This document shows positions 40,818-50,246 of a DNA stretch of 64,000 bases, one piece after another. Numbering within the stretch: position 1 is the first letter of the stretch; each line of letters starts with the position of its first letter. Origin of the DNA: Pirellulaceae bacterium (lineage in GTDB: Bacteria > Planctomycetota > Planctomycetia > Pirellulales > Pirellulaceae); assembly GCA_024102795.1 (NCBI GenBank), contig JAGFJK010000453.1, positions 1 through 64,000 on the forward strand. Reading direction: 5' to 3'. The notes under the pieces were generated by a model. That model searched no databases and was not told the origin of the DNA. It saw only the letters and a list, made by a program, of their open reading frames with translations. The translations under genes and the position numbers were made by a program.

Positions 40818-41906
40818 TCAACTCAGCACGGGCAACTGCGGCATCGGTGGTTGCCGGCGAGCCTGATCGGCCAGGTTGCGGACCAGTTGATACGCGATCC
40901 GATCGAAGTACACGGCCGTCGCCGACTCGTCAAACAGCCGGGCGGTCGTTCCCGCGTCGCCATGCTCGCGAACCTGCATTGTGATCGGCACGTCGCCCAG
41001 AAACGGCACGGCCAGCTCCTCCGCCCTCTCGCGCGCTCCCCCGCGACCGAAGATGTCGTAGCGCTTCTGGCAGCCTGGGCATTCAAACCCGCTCATGTTC
41101 TCGACCATGCCCAGCACGGGAATATTGACCTTGCGGAACATGGCAATCGCCTTGACCGCGTCCAGCAGTGCCACGTCCTGCGGAGTGCAGACGACCACGG
41201 CGCCGGTTAACGGCAGCATCTGCGACAGCGTCAGGGCGATGTCGCCCGTGCCGGGCGGCATGTCAATTACCAGGTAGTCCAGGTTGCCCCACCGCGTATC
41301 GCGGAGGAACTGCGTGATTGCGCCGTGCAACATCGGCCCGCGCCACACGACCGCTTCGCCCGGCGGAACCAGGAAGCCCATCGACATCACGGGCATGCCG
41401 TCGGCCAGAATGGGCTGGATCTTGTTGTCGACGATCTCCGGGCGGCCGGCGCCGGTCAGACCGAGCAGATGGGGGATGCTCGGCCCATAGACGTCGGCAT
41501 CCATCAAGCCGACCAGCGAACCGGCTCGCTTCAGCGCCAGCGCCAGGCACGCGGCGATTGTACTCTTGCCGACGCCCCCCTTGCCGGAACCAACCGCAAT
41601 CACGCTCTTGCTCGTCAGTCCGATTTCGCCGAGCGGCTGCGCGGGCCGCGAATGAAGCTCCCGCTCCACTCGCAGTTGGGTCGCGGCCGGCAACCTGGCT
41701 CGCAAGTGCTGCTCGAACTCCTCCCGCACTTCAGCCCACAACGGCGCCGAATGCGTGGTCAGACCCAGACGCACCGTGACCTGCTGGCCAGCAATCGAGA
41801 CTCCCATGAACTGGCCCATCTCGACGATTCCTCGCCCCGTTTCCGAATCCTTGAAATCCCGGGCGGCGGCCTGCACGACCGCGGCGTCCAACGGCTTATC
41901 ACTCAT
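40818..41906 (-). CDS. mrp: Mrp/NBP35-family iron-sulfur cluster carrier ATPase
   Basis: Cytoplasmic P-loop ATPase that carries and transfers Fe-S clusters. 362 residues from ATG 41906. The N-terminal MIP18/DUF59 domain spans about 1-95 (DAAVVQAAARDFKDSETGRGIVEMGQ), and the ATPase has the deviant Walker A SGKGGVGKST, VGLMDADVYGPSIPHLLG, and VIDMPPGTGDIALT. The cluster-binding CxxC is in FECPGCQKRYDIFG. Its start overlaps the stop of the upstream receiver-like gene by 4 bp (ATGA), so translation is coupled. Being close to nuo, it might supply clusters to complex I; that is inference. Mrp-type proteins that mature complex I are known (Ind1/NUBPL). Confidence 0.95.
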   Translation of the reverse strand: MSDKPLDAAVVQAAARDFKDSETGRGIVEMGQFMGVSIAGQQVTVRLGLTTHSAPLWAEVREEFEQHLRARLPAATQLRVERELHSRPAQPLGEIGLTSKSVIAVGSGKGGVGKSTIAACLALALKRAGSLVGLMDADVYGPSIPHLLGLTGAGRPEIVDNKIQPILADGMPVMSMGFLVPPGEAVVWRGPMLHGAITQFLRDTRWGNLDYLVIDMPPGTGDIALTLSQMLPLTGAVVVCTPQDVALLDAVKAIAMFRKVNIPVLGMVENMSGFECPGCQKRYDIFGRGGARERAEELAVPFLGDVPITMQVREHGDAGTTARLFDESATAVYFDRIAYQLVRNLADQARRQPPMPQLPVLS

Positions 41907-42352
41907 GTCGACAGGTTCCCTTCGAACCAAGGTAAACGGTTCCAGATCACTCGCAGCGGATCCGGCTCGGTCTCCTCCGCCGCGTACTGCTGCTGATAAC
42001 GTCGCGCCAACGTCAGCAGCTCGCCGGCCTGCCGGGGTGTCGTCGCGAAATGCACCGCACCGGCCTCCCGGACCAGCCATTGGCAGGCCGAACCCTCGGG
42101 CTCGCAGACCACCACGGCGCGGGCCTGGGGAAACGTCTCGCCCAGGCCGCGCATCTTCGCCAGTAACGGATCCAGGTTGCGCGGCGTCAGTTCCAACAGC
42201 AACAGGCTGCGGCGATGCCGCGACAATTCTTCCCAGCATTCTCTCAGGCTGCGCGTTTCGACCAGTGGCAGGTCGTCCGGATCCCGCAGGCGCCGCAAGG
42301 CCAAGGCCCAGCGCCCCGTTTTCTCGCACACGATCAACCTGCCAAGCGCCAT
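41903..42352 (-). CDS. small protein coupled to mrp, receiver-like fold possible
   Basis: 149 residues from ATG 42352 (MALGRLIVCEKTGRWALAL). The pattern of alternating hydrophobic strands and helices (RSLLLLELTPRNLDPLLAKMRGLGETFPQARAVVVCEPEGSACQWLVREAGAVHFATTPRQAGELL) resembles a response-regulator receiver, but the phosphoacceptor Asp and the acidic pair are not in place (LLLLELTP has Glu). No signal or membrane segment. Its stop overlaps the mrp start by 4 bp, and an NtrC-like gene lies 142 bp upstream. It is likely a non-phosphorylated pseudo-receiver; function unknown. Confidence 0.6.
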   Translation of the reverse strand: MALGRLIVCEKTGRWALALRRLRDPDDLPLVETRSLRECWEELSRHRRSLLLLELTPRNLDPLLAKMRGLGETFPQARAVVVCEPEGSACQWLVREAGAVHFATTPRQAGELLTLARRYQQQYAAEETEPDPLRVIWNRLPWFEGNLST

Positions 42353-42494
42353 CGTCCTACCGTCTCACTTTCTTCGCGGGCCACCAACCTCCGCGGACGT
42401 CGACAAGCCGGTGTGCCGCGGCGCTGCCGAGCCTGCTCGGCCATCCTAGAGCGGTGGTCCCAGGCTGGCAAGCGCCGGGCAAACGGAGCGGCGC

Positions 42495-43862
42495 TCAACC
42501 ATCCAGTCCCAGTTGCTGCAGGCGACGGTGGAATCGCGCCCGGTTCAATCCCAGCAACTGAGCGGCCTTGGTCTTGTTCCCCTTGGCTTGACGCAGCGCG
42601 CGGCGAAACAGTTCCGTTTCCACTCGCGCCAGGTATCCATCCAGTTCGATCGACTCGACTGGCCGCGGCTGACGAGCGGCGGCGTGCGGCGCCAGCCGGA
42701 CGTCTTCGGGCAGGTCGTCCACCGCCACCCACGGTCCACGCGCCGTGCGACACGCTCGTTCCACCGCCTCTGCCAGCTCGTCCACGTTCCCCGGCCAGTC
42801 ACCGGCCGACAGCACGTCCAGCGCCTCGCTCGACAGACCGCTCAGTTGCCGTCCGCCCTCGGCATTGTGCCGTTCGACAAACAACTGGGCCAGCAGCGGG
42901 ATGTCTTCGCGCCGCTGGTCCAGCGGCGGCAGCTCAATCACCAGGGTGCTCAGCGCATACGCCAGTTCGGTCAGGAACCGCCCCGCCGCGCAAAGTTCCT
43001 CCAGCCGCACGGACGACGTCGCCAGCACGCGCAGCCCCAGCTCGCGCGGACCGAGCAGTTCCAGCAACGCGGCCTGAGCCTGCGACGCGAGTTGATCGAC
43101 GTTCAACAGCAGCAGAGTTCCGGTCCGCGCCGCTTCGAACGCCGCCACATGCCGCGCGAAGGCGGCGATCGTGGAATCCAACTGTTCGGCGTCCAGCAGG
43201 CTGCAATCCAGCGGAAGCAGGGGACCATCCGCCAAATCCCGCGCGTGGTGGATCGAGCGGGCGACTTGTTCCTTGCCGGTTCCGGCCGAGCCCACCAGCA
43301 GGACCCTCGCCGCGGCTTGCACCGCAATCCGCATCTGCTCGCGGACGCGCAGCATGACCGGGGTCTGCCCCAAGGTCTGGTGTCCCAGGTGCCGTTTCCA
43401 CTCGACTTCGCGCAGCGCTCGCAGCCGGGCGTGCAACTGGTCCGATTCCGCCTCGCGCCAGCCGCCCAGCGGCCCGGCCTCCGATGGCCGTTCCAACCAG
43501 CCGACCCAGGCCAGCACGCTGACTGGCTGCGTCCCGGCTGGTCCCAGCGGCAGGAACTCGGCCCACCGGGCCAGCTCCGGCGCCTGTCCCGGCAGTCGCA
43601 TCTCGGCGCGCGCCGCTTGCCCCAAAAACGTTTCAGGCGGCGGGCAGAGAAAGGCCGCCCACTCCTCGATCGGCTGGCGCGCTGCCGCGGAGTGATACTC
43701 GCAGCGCTGGCCCAGCATTTGACGTTCGTCAAACCCGGCCCAGGCTCCGCAGGCCGGATTGCAGAACACAATCTGCCGCTGCTCGTCGACCACGTACACC
43801 GGCACGGGCGCGGAACTGAGCACGCGGTGCAGCAACGTCCGGGGTGAGAGCTTGCGTGCCAT
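42495..43862 (-). CDS. degenerate NtrC-type regulator: PAS, AAA+ without GAFTGA, Fis HTH
   Basis: 455 residues. An N-terminal PAS domain (about 10-60: APVPVYVVDEQRQIVFCNPACGAWAGFDERQMLGQ) senses a ligand or redox state. The AAA+ core has an altered Walker A (VGSAGTGKEQVARSIHHAR). The GAFTGA loop that contacts sigma-54 is missing. Walker B reads LLLLNVDQL instead of LFLDE, and the sensor II Arg of WPGNVREL is Asp (DWPGNVDELAEA). The C-terminal Fis-type helix-turn-helix (GNKTKAAQLLGLNRARFHRRLQQLG) is intact. It probably binds DNA without activating sigma-54. It lies directly downstream of nuoN (38 bp) on the same strand, with mrp below it. Confidence 0.88.
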   Translation of the reverse strand: MARKLSPRTLLHRVLSSAPVPVYVVDEQRQIVFCNPACGAWAGFDERQMLGQRCEYHSAAARQPIEEWAAFLCPPPETFLGQAARAEMRLPGQAPELARWAEFLPLGPAGTQPVSVLAWVGWLERPSEAGPLGGWREAESDQLHARLRALREVEWKRHLGHQTLGQTPVMLRVREQMRIAVQAAARVLLVGSAGTGKEQVARSIHHARDLADGPLLPLDCSLLDAEQLDSTIAAFARHVAAFEAARTGTLLLLNVDQLASQAQAALLELLGPRELGLRVLATSSVRLEELCAAGRFLTELAYALSTLVIELPPLDQRREDIPLLAQLFVERHNAEGGRQLSGLSSEALDVLSAGDWPGNVDELAEAVERACRTARGPWVAVDDLPEDVRLAPHAAARQPRPVESIELDGYLARVETELFRRALRQAKGNKTKAAQLLGLNRARFHRRLQQLGLDG

Positions 43863-43900
43863 CCGGGAACCGCTTCCTGGCGTTGCCGCCGGCCGGTGGT

Positions 43901-45520
43901 CTACTGAAGCCTGGCGGGCCGCGCTGGCTCGCGCTGGCCAATGCTCGCGGCCCGCGGCGTCTCGACGCGCTGTCCGACCAGCCCTCGGCCCGCGTTGGCC
44001 GCGGTCTGCGCCAAAGGCGTGGGCAGCAGGCCCGCCGCCACGACCAGGACGGCACAGACCAGCATGGCCGTCAACGGACCTTGACCACTGCCCCGAATCT
44101 CAGCAGCCGGCGGACGAAAATACATCACGCCCACCACGCGCAGATAATAAGCCGCCGCGATCGCCGCGTTCAAGGCGGCCAGCACCGCCAAGGCCAGGAA
44201 CCACACCCAGGCGGTCGAGTCGGTGCGGCCCGACAGGCGCACGGCGCCGGCAAACAGTTCGAACTTGCCCCAGAAGCCAGCCAGCGGCGGGATGCCGGCC
44301 ATGGAGAACAGGAATACCGAAATGGCCAGGGCGATTTCCGGCCGGGTGCGACCCAGGCCCGAAAGCTCCTCCAGGTCGTTCACCTCACCCCGCTCGCTTC
44401 CCAGATAACTGAGCGCGGCGAATACTCCCACCGCGGCCAGGACGTACACGACCAGGTACAGCAGCACGGCTGCCACCCCGTCCGCCGCCCCTGCCGGCTC
44501 GGAGCCCGCGGCGGCCAGCGCGACCGCAAAGCCGATCAGCATGTAGCCGGCATGCGCGATCGACGAATACGCCAGCAGCCGGCGGACATTGTGTTGCCAC
44601 AGCGCGGAGACATTGCCGATCGTCATGGTCAGGATGGCCACGACCAGCATGACCTGCCAGGCGTATTGGAACGTGGCCGGAACCGCCACCACCAGCAGGC
44701 GCGTCATCGCCAGCACGCCGGCCATCTTGGGCACCGTGGCCAGCAGGCCCGCGTTGACGTTGGTCGTCCCTTGATACACGTCCGGGGCGTAGAACTGGAA
44801 CGGCACGGCCGCGATCTTGAATGCCAGCCCACCAAAGGTCAGGACCAGCCCCAGCAGCAGCAGCACGTTGCTCCCGGCCGCTTCCGGCGTGGCCGCCAGC
44901 GCCGCCAGCGCCTCGCGGATGCCCACCACCTGAGTTCCGCTTTGTCCCGCCGTAATCAGCGTCACGCCGGCCAGCCCGTACAGAAAACTCAGCCCGTACA
45001 GCAGCATCGCCGAGGAGAGAATGCTGAGAAAAAAATACTTGGCGGCGGCTTCCGCCGACGCCCGGTCCGCGCGGCCCAGATACAGCAGCACGTAGGTGGG
45101 GATCGAAATCAGCTCCAGCGACAAGAACAGCAGCACCAGGCTGTTCGCCCGGCAGACCAGCATCAAGCCGACGGTCAGCAGCATCACGGTCGCGCACGTT
45201 TCGCTGGCCAGTTCCCGCGACGCGGACTTGGCCAGCAGCAGCGTGAACAGCAGACCCAGCCCCAGCGCCAGGACGCGGCCCGTTTGACCCAAAGGGTCCA
45301 GGATCAAGGGGCCCGACAGGCTGCCCGACGCGAACAACTCGGCCGCCGCCGCGTTGCCGCGCAGCAGGATCAGGCCGGTCGCCAGGTAAGTCGCCAGCGC
45401 GAACAAGACCCACCAGGTGCGGCTGCGGGTGATCGTCCCTCCCACGTAGATCCACGTCGCCATGGCGACCAGGATCAACTCCGGCAACAGCAGCACGACC
45501 GTATTGCGATCAGCGAGCAC
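43901..45520 (-). CDS. nuoN: NADH-quinone oxidoreductase subunit N
   Basis: Antiporter-like proton-pumping membrane subunit of complex I. 539 residues from GTG 45520, overlapping the nuoM stop by 11 bp. About fourteen hydrophobic spans. Features include LVLLFLSLELISIPTYVLLYLG, FGGLAFKIAAVPFQFYAPDVYQGTTNVNAG (the conserved Lys plus Pro kink), WQHNVRRLLAYSSIAHAGYMLIG and MAGIPPLAGFWGKFELF, all antiporter-family signatures. It has an Ala/Arg-rich C-terminal tail. It is the last nuo gene, followed after 38 bp by the degenerate regulator. Confidence 0.95.
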   Translation of the reverse strand: MLADRNTVVLLLPELILVAMATWIYVGGTITRSRTWWVLFALATYLATGLILLRGNAAAAELFASGSLSGPLILDPLGQTGRVLALGLGLLFTLLLAKSASRELASETCATVMLLTVGLMLVCRANSLVLLFLSLELISIPTYVLLYLGRADRASAEAAAKYFFLSILSSAMLLYGLSFLYGLAGVTLITAGQSGTQVVGIREALAALAATPEAAGSNVLLLLGLVLTFGGLAFKIAAVPFQFYAPDVYQGTTNVNAGLLATVPKMAGVLAMTRLLVVAVPATFQYAWQVMLVVAILTMTIGNVSALWQHNVRRLLAYSSIAHAGYMLIGFAVALAAAGSEPAGAADGVAAVLLYLVVYVLAAVGVFAALSYLGSERGEVNDLEELSGLGRTRPEIALAISVFLFSMAGIPPLAGFWGKFELFAGAVRLSGRTDSTAWVWFLALAVLAALNAAIAAAYYLRVVGVMYFRPPAAEIRGSGQGPLTAMLVCAVLVVAAGLLPTPLAQTAANAGRGLVGQRVETPRAASIGQREPARPARLQ

Positions 45521-47159
45521 GAGTTAGATTCTCCAGCCCGGTTTGCGGACGCTTTTCGGCCACGGGCTCGCGATTCTGCAAGCCTTCCTGCAGCGGCCGG
45601 GCCACCGCCGCTTCCACTTCGCGGAGCGGACCGTCCATCGGCCGCAGAAAAAAGTTCGGGGCGACGCCGATCCAGACCATCACCACCGCCAGTGGCGCCA
45701 GGGCCAGAATCTCGCGCGGCGCCAGGTCCCGAGGCGGAGCCCCGTCGTGACCGCCGGACGGATGCTTCAGCGGCCCGAAGAACACGCGCTGCACCAGCCA
45801 CAACATGTACCAGGCGCCCAACACCACGCCGAACACGGCCAGCACCGAGATCGCCTTCAGATGCAGCCCCCATCCCGGCAACGGCTCCTGCCAGGCCCGC
45901 TGGAACATCGCCAGCAGGACCAGGAATTCGCCCACGAACCCGTTCAGTCCCGGCAGCCCGATGCTGGACAGCGTGAACACCAGCATGAAAAACGCCAGCC
46001 TGGGAACTTGCCGGGCCAGGCCGCTCAACTGCTGGATGTCCCGCGTGTGATACCGTTCGTACAACATGCCGACCAGGGCGAACAGCCCGCCGGTGGACAG
46101 CCCGTGGTTGACCATCTGCAACGTGCCACCCTGCAGCCCCAACGGATTCAGGGCAAACACGCCCAGCAGGCAGTAACCCAGGTGGCTGACGCTGGAGTAG
46201 GCAATCAGCCGCTTGAGATCGTGCTGCGCCAGGGCTATCAGCGCGCCGTACAGAATGCCGATCACGGCGATCCACAAGATCCAGGGCGCGAACAGGTACG
46301 TGGCATCAGGCAACAGCGGCAGGCAGAAGCGGACGAAACCGTAGGAACCCAGCTTGAGCAAGATGCCGGCCAGGAACACGCTGCCCGCCGTCGGTGCCTG
46401 GACGTGGGCCAGCGGCAGCCAGGTGTGCAGCGGGAACAGGGGGACCTTGATGGCGAAACCCGCGAACAACGCGGCGAATAACACCGCCTGGAACCCAGGC
46501 GACATGGCCCGCGGCGTGCCGGCCGCCTGCTGCACCGCGGCCGCCAGTTCCGCGATCGAGAACGTCAGCTCGCCGCCCGCGACGTACGCCGCCTTCCACC
46601 ACACGATCGATAACAGACCCAGAAAGGTCAGCAGGCTGCCGGCCAGCGTGAACAGGAAAAACTTGCTGGCCGCGTATTTCCGGTCCTCGCTGCCCCAGAT
46701 CCCGATCAGGAAGTACAGCGGGATCAGCGTGAATTCAAAGAACACGTAGAACATGATCAGGTCCCGGGCCGCGAACACGCCCAGGCACCCGCACTCCAGC
46801 AACAACAGCAGAGCATAGAACTGGGGCACCTGGTCGTCGATCGCTTCCCAACTGACCAGCACCGCCGTGACCATCAGCAGCGCCGAAAGCGCGAACAGCC
46901 AGACCGAAATCCCATCCAGCCCGATCCCGAACTGGATCTGCTCGCCCGCGCCCAGCCACGTCCACTCCCGCTCGGTGCTGGCGACGTGGTCCGGATAGAA
47001 ATCCCAGATCACCAGCACCGTCAGCAGCAGCGTGGCCAGCGTCACGGCCAGGGCCGTCCAGCGGACGGCCCGTGTCCCCAACGCCGCCACGGGCCACAGC
47101 GCCACGGCGCCGGCCAGCGGCAGCAGGATCGTCACCAGCAGCAATGTGGCGGTGTCCAT
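45510..47159 (-). CDS. nuoM: NADH-quinone oxidoreductase subunit M
   Basis: Antiporter-like membrane subunit of complex I. ATG 47159 with GAGGAG six bases upstream gives 549 residues; the frame is open to 47234 but that extension is not used. Signatures: FYVFFEFTLIPLYFLIGIWG (with the conserved Glu of TM5), KVPLFPLHTWLPLAHVQAPTAGSVFLAGILLKLG, LAQHDLKRLIAYSSVSHLGYCLLG and LSSIGLPGLNGFVGEFLVL. The hydrophilic tail from about 480 (HPSGGHDGAPPRDLAPREIL) carries extra residues and the C-terminal part overlaps nuoN by 11 bp. Confidence 0.96.
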   Translation of the reverse strand: MDTATLLLVTILLPLAGAVALWPVAALGTRAVRWTALAVTLATLLLTVLVIWDFYPDHVASTEREWTWLGAGEQIQFGIGLDGISVWLFALSALLMVTAVLVSWEAIDDQVPQFYALLLLLECGCLGVFAARDLIMFYVFFEFTLIPLYFLIGIWGSEDRKYAASKFFLFTLAGSLLTFLGLLSIVWWKAAYVAGGELTFSIAELAAAVQQAAGTPRAMSPGFQAVLFAALFAGFAIKVPLFPLHTWLPLAHVQAPTAGSVFLAGILLKLGSYGFVRFCLPLLPDATYLFAPWILWIAVIGILYGALIALAQHDLKRLIAYSSVSHLGYCLLGVFALNPLGLQGGTLQMVNHGLSTGGLFALVGMLYERYHTRDIQQLSGLARQVPRLAFFMLVFTLSSIGLPGLNGFVGEFLVLLAMFQRAWQEPLPGWGLHLKAISVLAVFGVVLGAWYMLWLVQRVFFGPLKHPSGGHDGAPPRDLAPREILALAPLAVVMVWIGVAPNFFLRPMDGPLREVEAAVARPLQEGLQNREPVAEKRPQTGLENLTRAR

Positions 47160-47248
47160 CAAGCTCCTCGTCATCCCGCCCGGCCTGGTTTCCGCAGGTT
47201 CCCGGACAGGCTTCGCTTCCCAACTCGACTCCAAACCAGCAACCGGGC

Positions 47249-49801
47249 CTATCCCAGCAACTGGACGGCCAGCAGAATCAGCAGTCCCAACACCATGGCC
47301 AGCGCGTAGAACGGCACCAGCCCCATCTGCAGCGAACGCATCACGTCGCCGATCTGCCGGGGCACACGTCCCACGAAGTTCACCGTGCCATCAATCAGCC
47401 AGCGGTCGATGCCGTAGCACAGCCGGGCCAGGCCCCGCAGCGGCCTGACCAGCACCAGTTCATACAGCTCGTCCAGGTAAAACCGGTGATACGACAGCTT
47501 GTAGGGCGAGACGTAATACAACAGCAGCAGCGGCGCCGAGAGGACCAGCACCACTAGCAGCAAGGCGCCCACCACCAACCGCAGCAGCCACTCAAGACCC
47601 ACGGCCGCGCTGCACTCCCGCACCCAACGGGCCACGCGCCACTGGCGCATCCTGGCAAACGACTCCACGTCACTCCAACCCGAAACCCAGGCCAGGTCGA
47701 AGAACTGGCGGATGCCGTGGATCTCGTGCCGGCTGCCCAGGTACAGATAGGAACTCAGCCCGATCCCGCCCAGCGCCATCAAAGTGCTCCAGCCCGCCAC
47801 CGACAAGTGAAACTCGCCCGGCAACGTGGTCCGCATCGCCGCGGGAAAGCCCAGCGAGGGCGTCCATAACAGCCAGTTGGCGAAGCTGTTCGTGCCGTCC
47901 AGGTACGAGCGGTCCAGCAGCAGCCCGACCAGCGCCGAACAGACTGCCAGGATCCCCAGCGGCACGGTCATCGACGCCGGCGACTCGTGGGCGTGACGCC
48001 CCGCTTCGGGCGGGATCAGCTCCGGCCCGTGAAACGTCAGGTAAAACGCCCGGAACGTGTAGAACGCCGTCAGGAACGAGGTCATCAGGCCCAGCAGATA
48101 CAGCCAATGGAAGATCTGCCCCCGCAGCAGGTTCGAGAGCCCGAAGACGGGCGTCACATCGTCGTCGGCCGAAGATTCCGGTCGCTCCACGGCCTGGGTC
48201 CCGCCGCCTTCTGCCGAACCGTGAGGGGACGAATCGTGAGGCGCCGGGCCGTGAGGCGCCGGGCCGTGAGGCGCCGGGCCGTGGGAATCCGAATCGTGCG
48301 GCTCCAACTCGTGCACTTTGTCATGCACCGCGCCCAGCACGGCGTCCTTGCTCCAGAAACCAGCCAGCGGAAACACACCGGCCAGCGCCAGGCAGCCCAC
48401 CGCAAACGTGATGTACGTGACGGGCATCACCCTTCGCAAACCGCCGAACCGCCGCATGTCGATCACGTTACCCATGGCGTGCATCACGCTGCCGGCCCCC
48501 AGGAACAGCAGGGCCTTGAAGAAGGCATGGGTGAACAGGTGGAACATGCCGGCCGTGACTCCAGCCAGGCTGCCCACGCCCAGGGCCAGGAACATGTAGC
48601 CCAACTGGCTGACCGTGGAGTAGGCCAGGACCCGCTTCAGATCGTATTGAGTCAAGGCGATCAGCGCGGCCAGCAGCGCCGTGAAACCACCCACGACCGA
48701 GACCACCAGTTGCGCGTCGGGCGAGACCAGGAACAGCGGCGTGCAGCGCGCGATCATGTAGATGCCGGCCGTGACCATGGTCGCCGCGTGGATCAGCGCG
48801 CTGACCGGAGTCGGGCCCTCCATCGCGTCCGGCAGCCAGACGTGCAGCGGAAACTGGGCGCTCTTGCCGCAGGCTCCCAGCAGCAGCAGCAGGCAGATGG
48901 CCAGCGAGATCATGGCCGAAGTCCGCGGTTGACCGGCGGGGCGCAATTCGTTGTCGGCCAGCCGCAGCGGGCCGAACACACCGGCCACCGGTTCCTGCTC
49001 CGCCGGCACCACCTCGCCCGCCCGCTCGGCCGCCACCGCCTGCTGGATCCTGGCCGGCTCCAGCTCGCCGCCGCGCAGCGAGTCGTGAAAGTTCAGCGTG
49101 CCGTAGGTGGTCCAGATCAGGAAGACTCCCAGTGCGAAACCGAAGTCGCCCACGCGGTTCACCAGGAACGCCTTCTTGCCGGCCGCCGCGGCGGCCGGCT
49201 TCTGGTACCAGAAGCCGATCAGCAGATAGCTGCACAGACCGACCGCCTCCCAGAACACGTACAGCAGCACGAAATTGCTGACCGAGACCAGCATCGTCAT
49301 CGAGAACACGAACAGGCCGAAATAGGCGAAGAATCGCCAGTATCCCGGGTCGCCATGCATGTAGCCGGCCGAGTAGATGGCGACCAGCGTGGCGATCAGC
49401 GTGACCATGACCAGCATCATGCAGGTCAGGCTGTCGGCGCGGAGCACGATGTCGATGCGGAAGTCTCGCGAGCCGCCTCCGACCAGCGACTCCCGCGACT
49501 CGCCGGGTGGCGTCCGCGGCTGCTGGTAGGCGTCGGCCACGTCGGTCCACGTCCACAGCCTGCGCACTTCCTCGTAGCCGATCCCCAAGGCCACCTCGCC
49601 GCCCGCTCCCGCGGCCCGCTGCAGAAAGCTCAACTCGCGCATCAACAGCAGACTGCAGAGGAACGACGCCAGCACCGCGGCAATCGCCAGCCAATGACTC
49701 TGCTGCCGCAACACGCGCGGCCCCAGCAGGCCGATCAGCACGGCGGCCGCCAGCGGCAGGGCTGGAATCAGGATCAGCAACAGGCGAATCGGATCGTCCA
49801 T
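47249..49801 (-). CDS. nuoL: NADH-quinone oxidoreductase subunit L
   Basis: Distal antiporter-like subunit of complex I with the long lateral helix. 850 residues from ATG 49801, larger than E. coli NuoL (613). The extra length is in two places: a loop after TM2-3 (about 75-115) and around 250-310, and a His-rich loop near 510-560 with short repeats (HDSDSHGPAPHGPAPHGP, encoded by a GGCGCCGGGCCGTGA-type minisatellite). Conserved parts include FWEAVGLCSYLLIGFWYQKP, KSAQFPLHVWLPDAMEGPTPVSALIHAATMV, LTQYDLKRVLAYSTVSQLGYMFLALG and LAGFWSKDAVLG. The C-terminal hydrophobic anchor is retained. Confidence 0.96.
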   Translation of the reverse strand: MDDPIRLLLILIPALPLAAAVLIGLLGPRVLRQQSHWLAIAAVLASFLCSLLLMRELSFLQRAAGAGGEVALGIGYEEVRRLWTWTDVADAYQQPRTPPGESRESLVGGGSRDFRIDIVLRADSLTCMMLVMVTLIATLVAIYSAGYMHGDPGYWRFFAYFGLFVFSMTMLVSVSNFVLLYVFWEAVGLCSYLLIGFWYQKPAAAAAGKKAFLVNRVGDFGFALGVFLIWTTYGTLNFHDSLRGGELEPARIQQAVAAERAGEVVPAEQEPVAGVFGPLRLADNELRPAGQPRTSAMISLAICLLLLLGACGKSAQFPLHVWLPDAMEGPTPVSALIHAATMVTAGIYMIARCTPLFLVSPDAQLVVSVVGGFTALLAALIALTQYDLKRVLAYSTVSQLGYMFLALGVGSLAGVTAGMFHLFTHAFFKALLFLGAGSVMHAMGNVIDMRRFGGLRRVMPVTYITFAVGCLALAGVFPLAGFWSKDAVLGAVHDKVHELEPHDSDSHGPAPHGPAPHGPAPHDSSPHGSAEGGGTQAVERPESSADDDVTPVFGLSNLLRGQIFHWLYLLGLMTSFLTAFYTFRAFYLTFHGPELIPPEAGRHAHESPASMTVPLGILAVCSALVGLLLDRSYLDGTNSFANWLLWTPSLGFPAAMRTTLPGEFHLSVAGWSTLMALGGIGLSSYLYLGSRHEIHGIRQFFDLAWVSGWSDVESFARMRQWRVARWVRECSAAVGLEWLLRLVVGALLLVVLVLSAPLLLLYYVSPYKLSYHRFYLDELYELVLVRPLRGLARLCYGIDRWLIDGTVNFVGRVPRQIGDVMRSLQMGLVPFYALAMVLGLLILLAVQLLG

Positions 49802-49802
49802 A

Positions 49803-50246
49803 TCACACGCGGCTGCGGTGCAGTTCCTCTTCGGGGTCCACTTCCGGTTCAATGCCCGCCGGCGTCAGCGTGGGCCACACCTGATCCTCCTCGCGCTCCT
49901 CCGGCACTTCGCGGTCCACGTACGCGGGTTGCCCCTCTTCCCGCAGATCCTGCCAGAGCACAATGTCCAGGCGGCCGGTCTGTTTGGCCAGCATCAGGAC
50001 CAGCGCCAGCGCGATCGCCGCCTCGCAGGCCGCCACGGCGATGATGAAGACGACCAGCATCTGGCCGCCCCAGTCGTTGTGATAGCGGCCCCAGGCCACC
50101 AGGCTGACCGAGATGCCCTGCAGCATGATCTCGGCGCTGAGGAACATCACGATCATGTTGCGGCGGACCAGAAAGCCCGCCAGCCCGATGGCAAACAGCA
50201 GCCCGCCGACCAGCAGGTAATTCTGCAGCAGCGCCAGTTCGTTCAT
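49803..50246 (-). CDS. nuoK: NADH-quinone oxidoreductase subunit K
   Basis: Small three-span subunit in the proton-pumping membrane arm. 147 residues, about 45 longer than usual, because of an acidic C-terminal tail (REVPEEREEDQVWPTLTPAGIEPEVDPEEEL). The two conserved Glu residues within spans are in VMFLSAEIMLQGISVSLV and AVAACEAAIALALVLMLAK. ATG 50246 overlaps the nuoJ stop by 4 bp (ATGA), and the nuoL start follows its stop directly, so the three genes are translationally coupled. Confidence 0.95.
   Translation of the reverse strand: MNELALLQNYLLVGGLLFAIGLAGFLVRRNMIVMFLSAEIMLQGISVSLVAWGRYHNDWGGQMLVVFIIAVAACEAAIALALVLMLAKQTGRLDIVLWQDLREEGQPAYVDREVPEEREEDQVWPTLTPAGIEPEVDPEEELHRSRV

Noticed and set aside
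42495-43862. This regulator as the activator of the amtB sigma-54 promoter
   Set aside because: It lacks GAFTGA and the Walker B Asp-Glu, so it should be unable to remodel sigma-54 holoenzyme.
47987-50044. 685-codon open frame opposite nuoL/nuoK
   Set aside because: Its product is His/Gln/Arg-rich, typical of reverse-strand reading of a membrane protein gene in GC-rich DNA.
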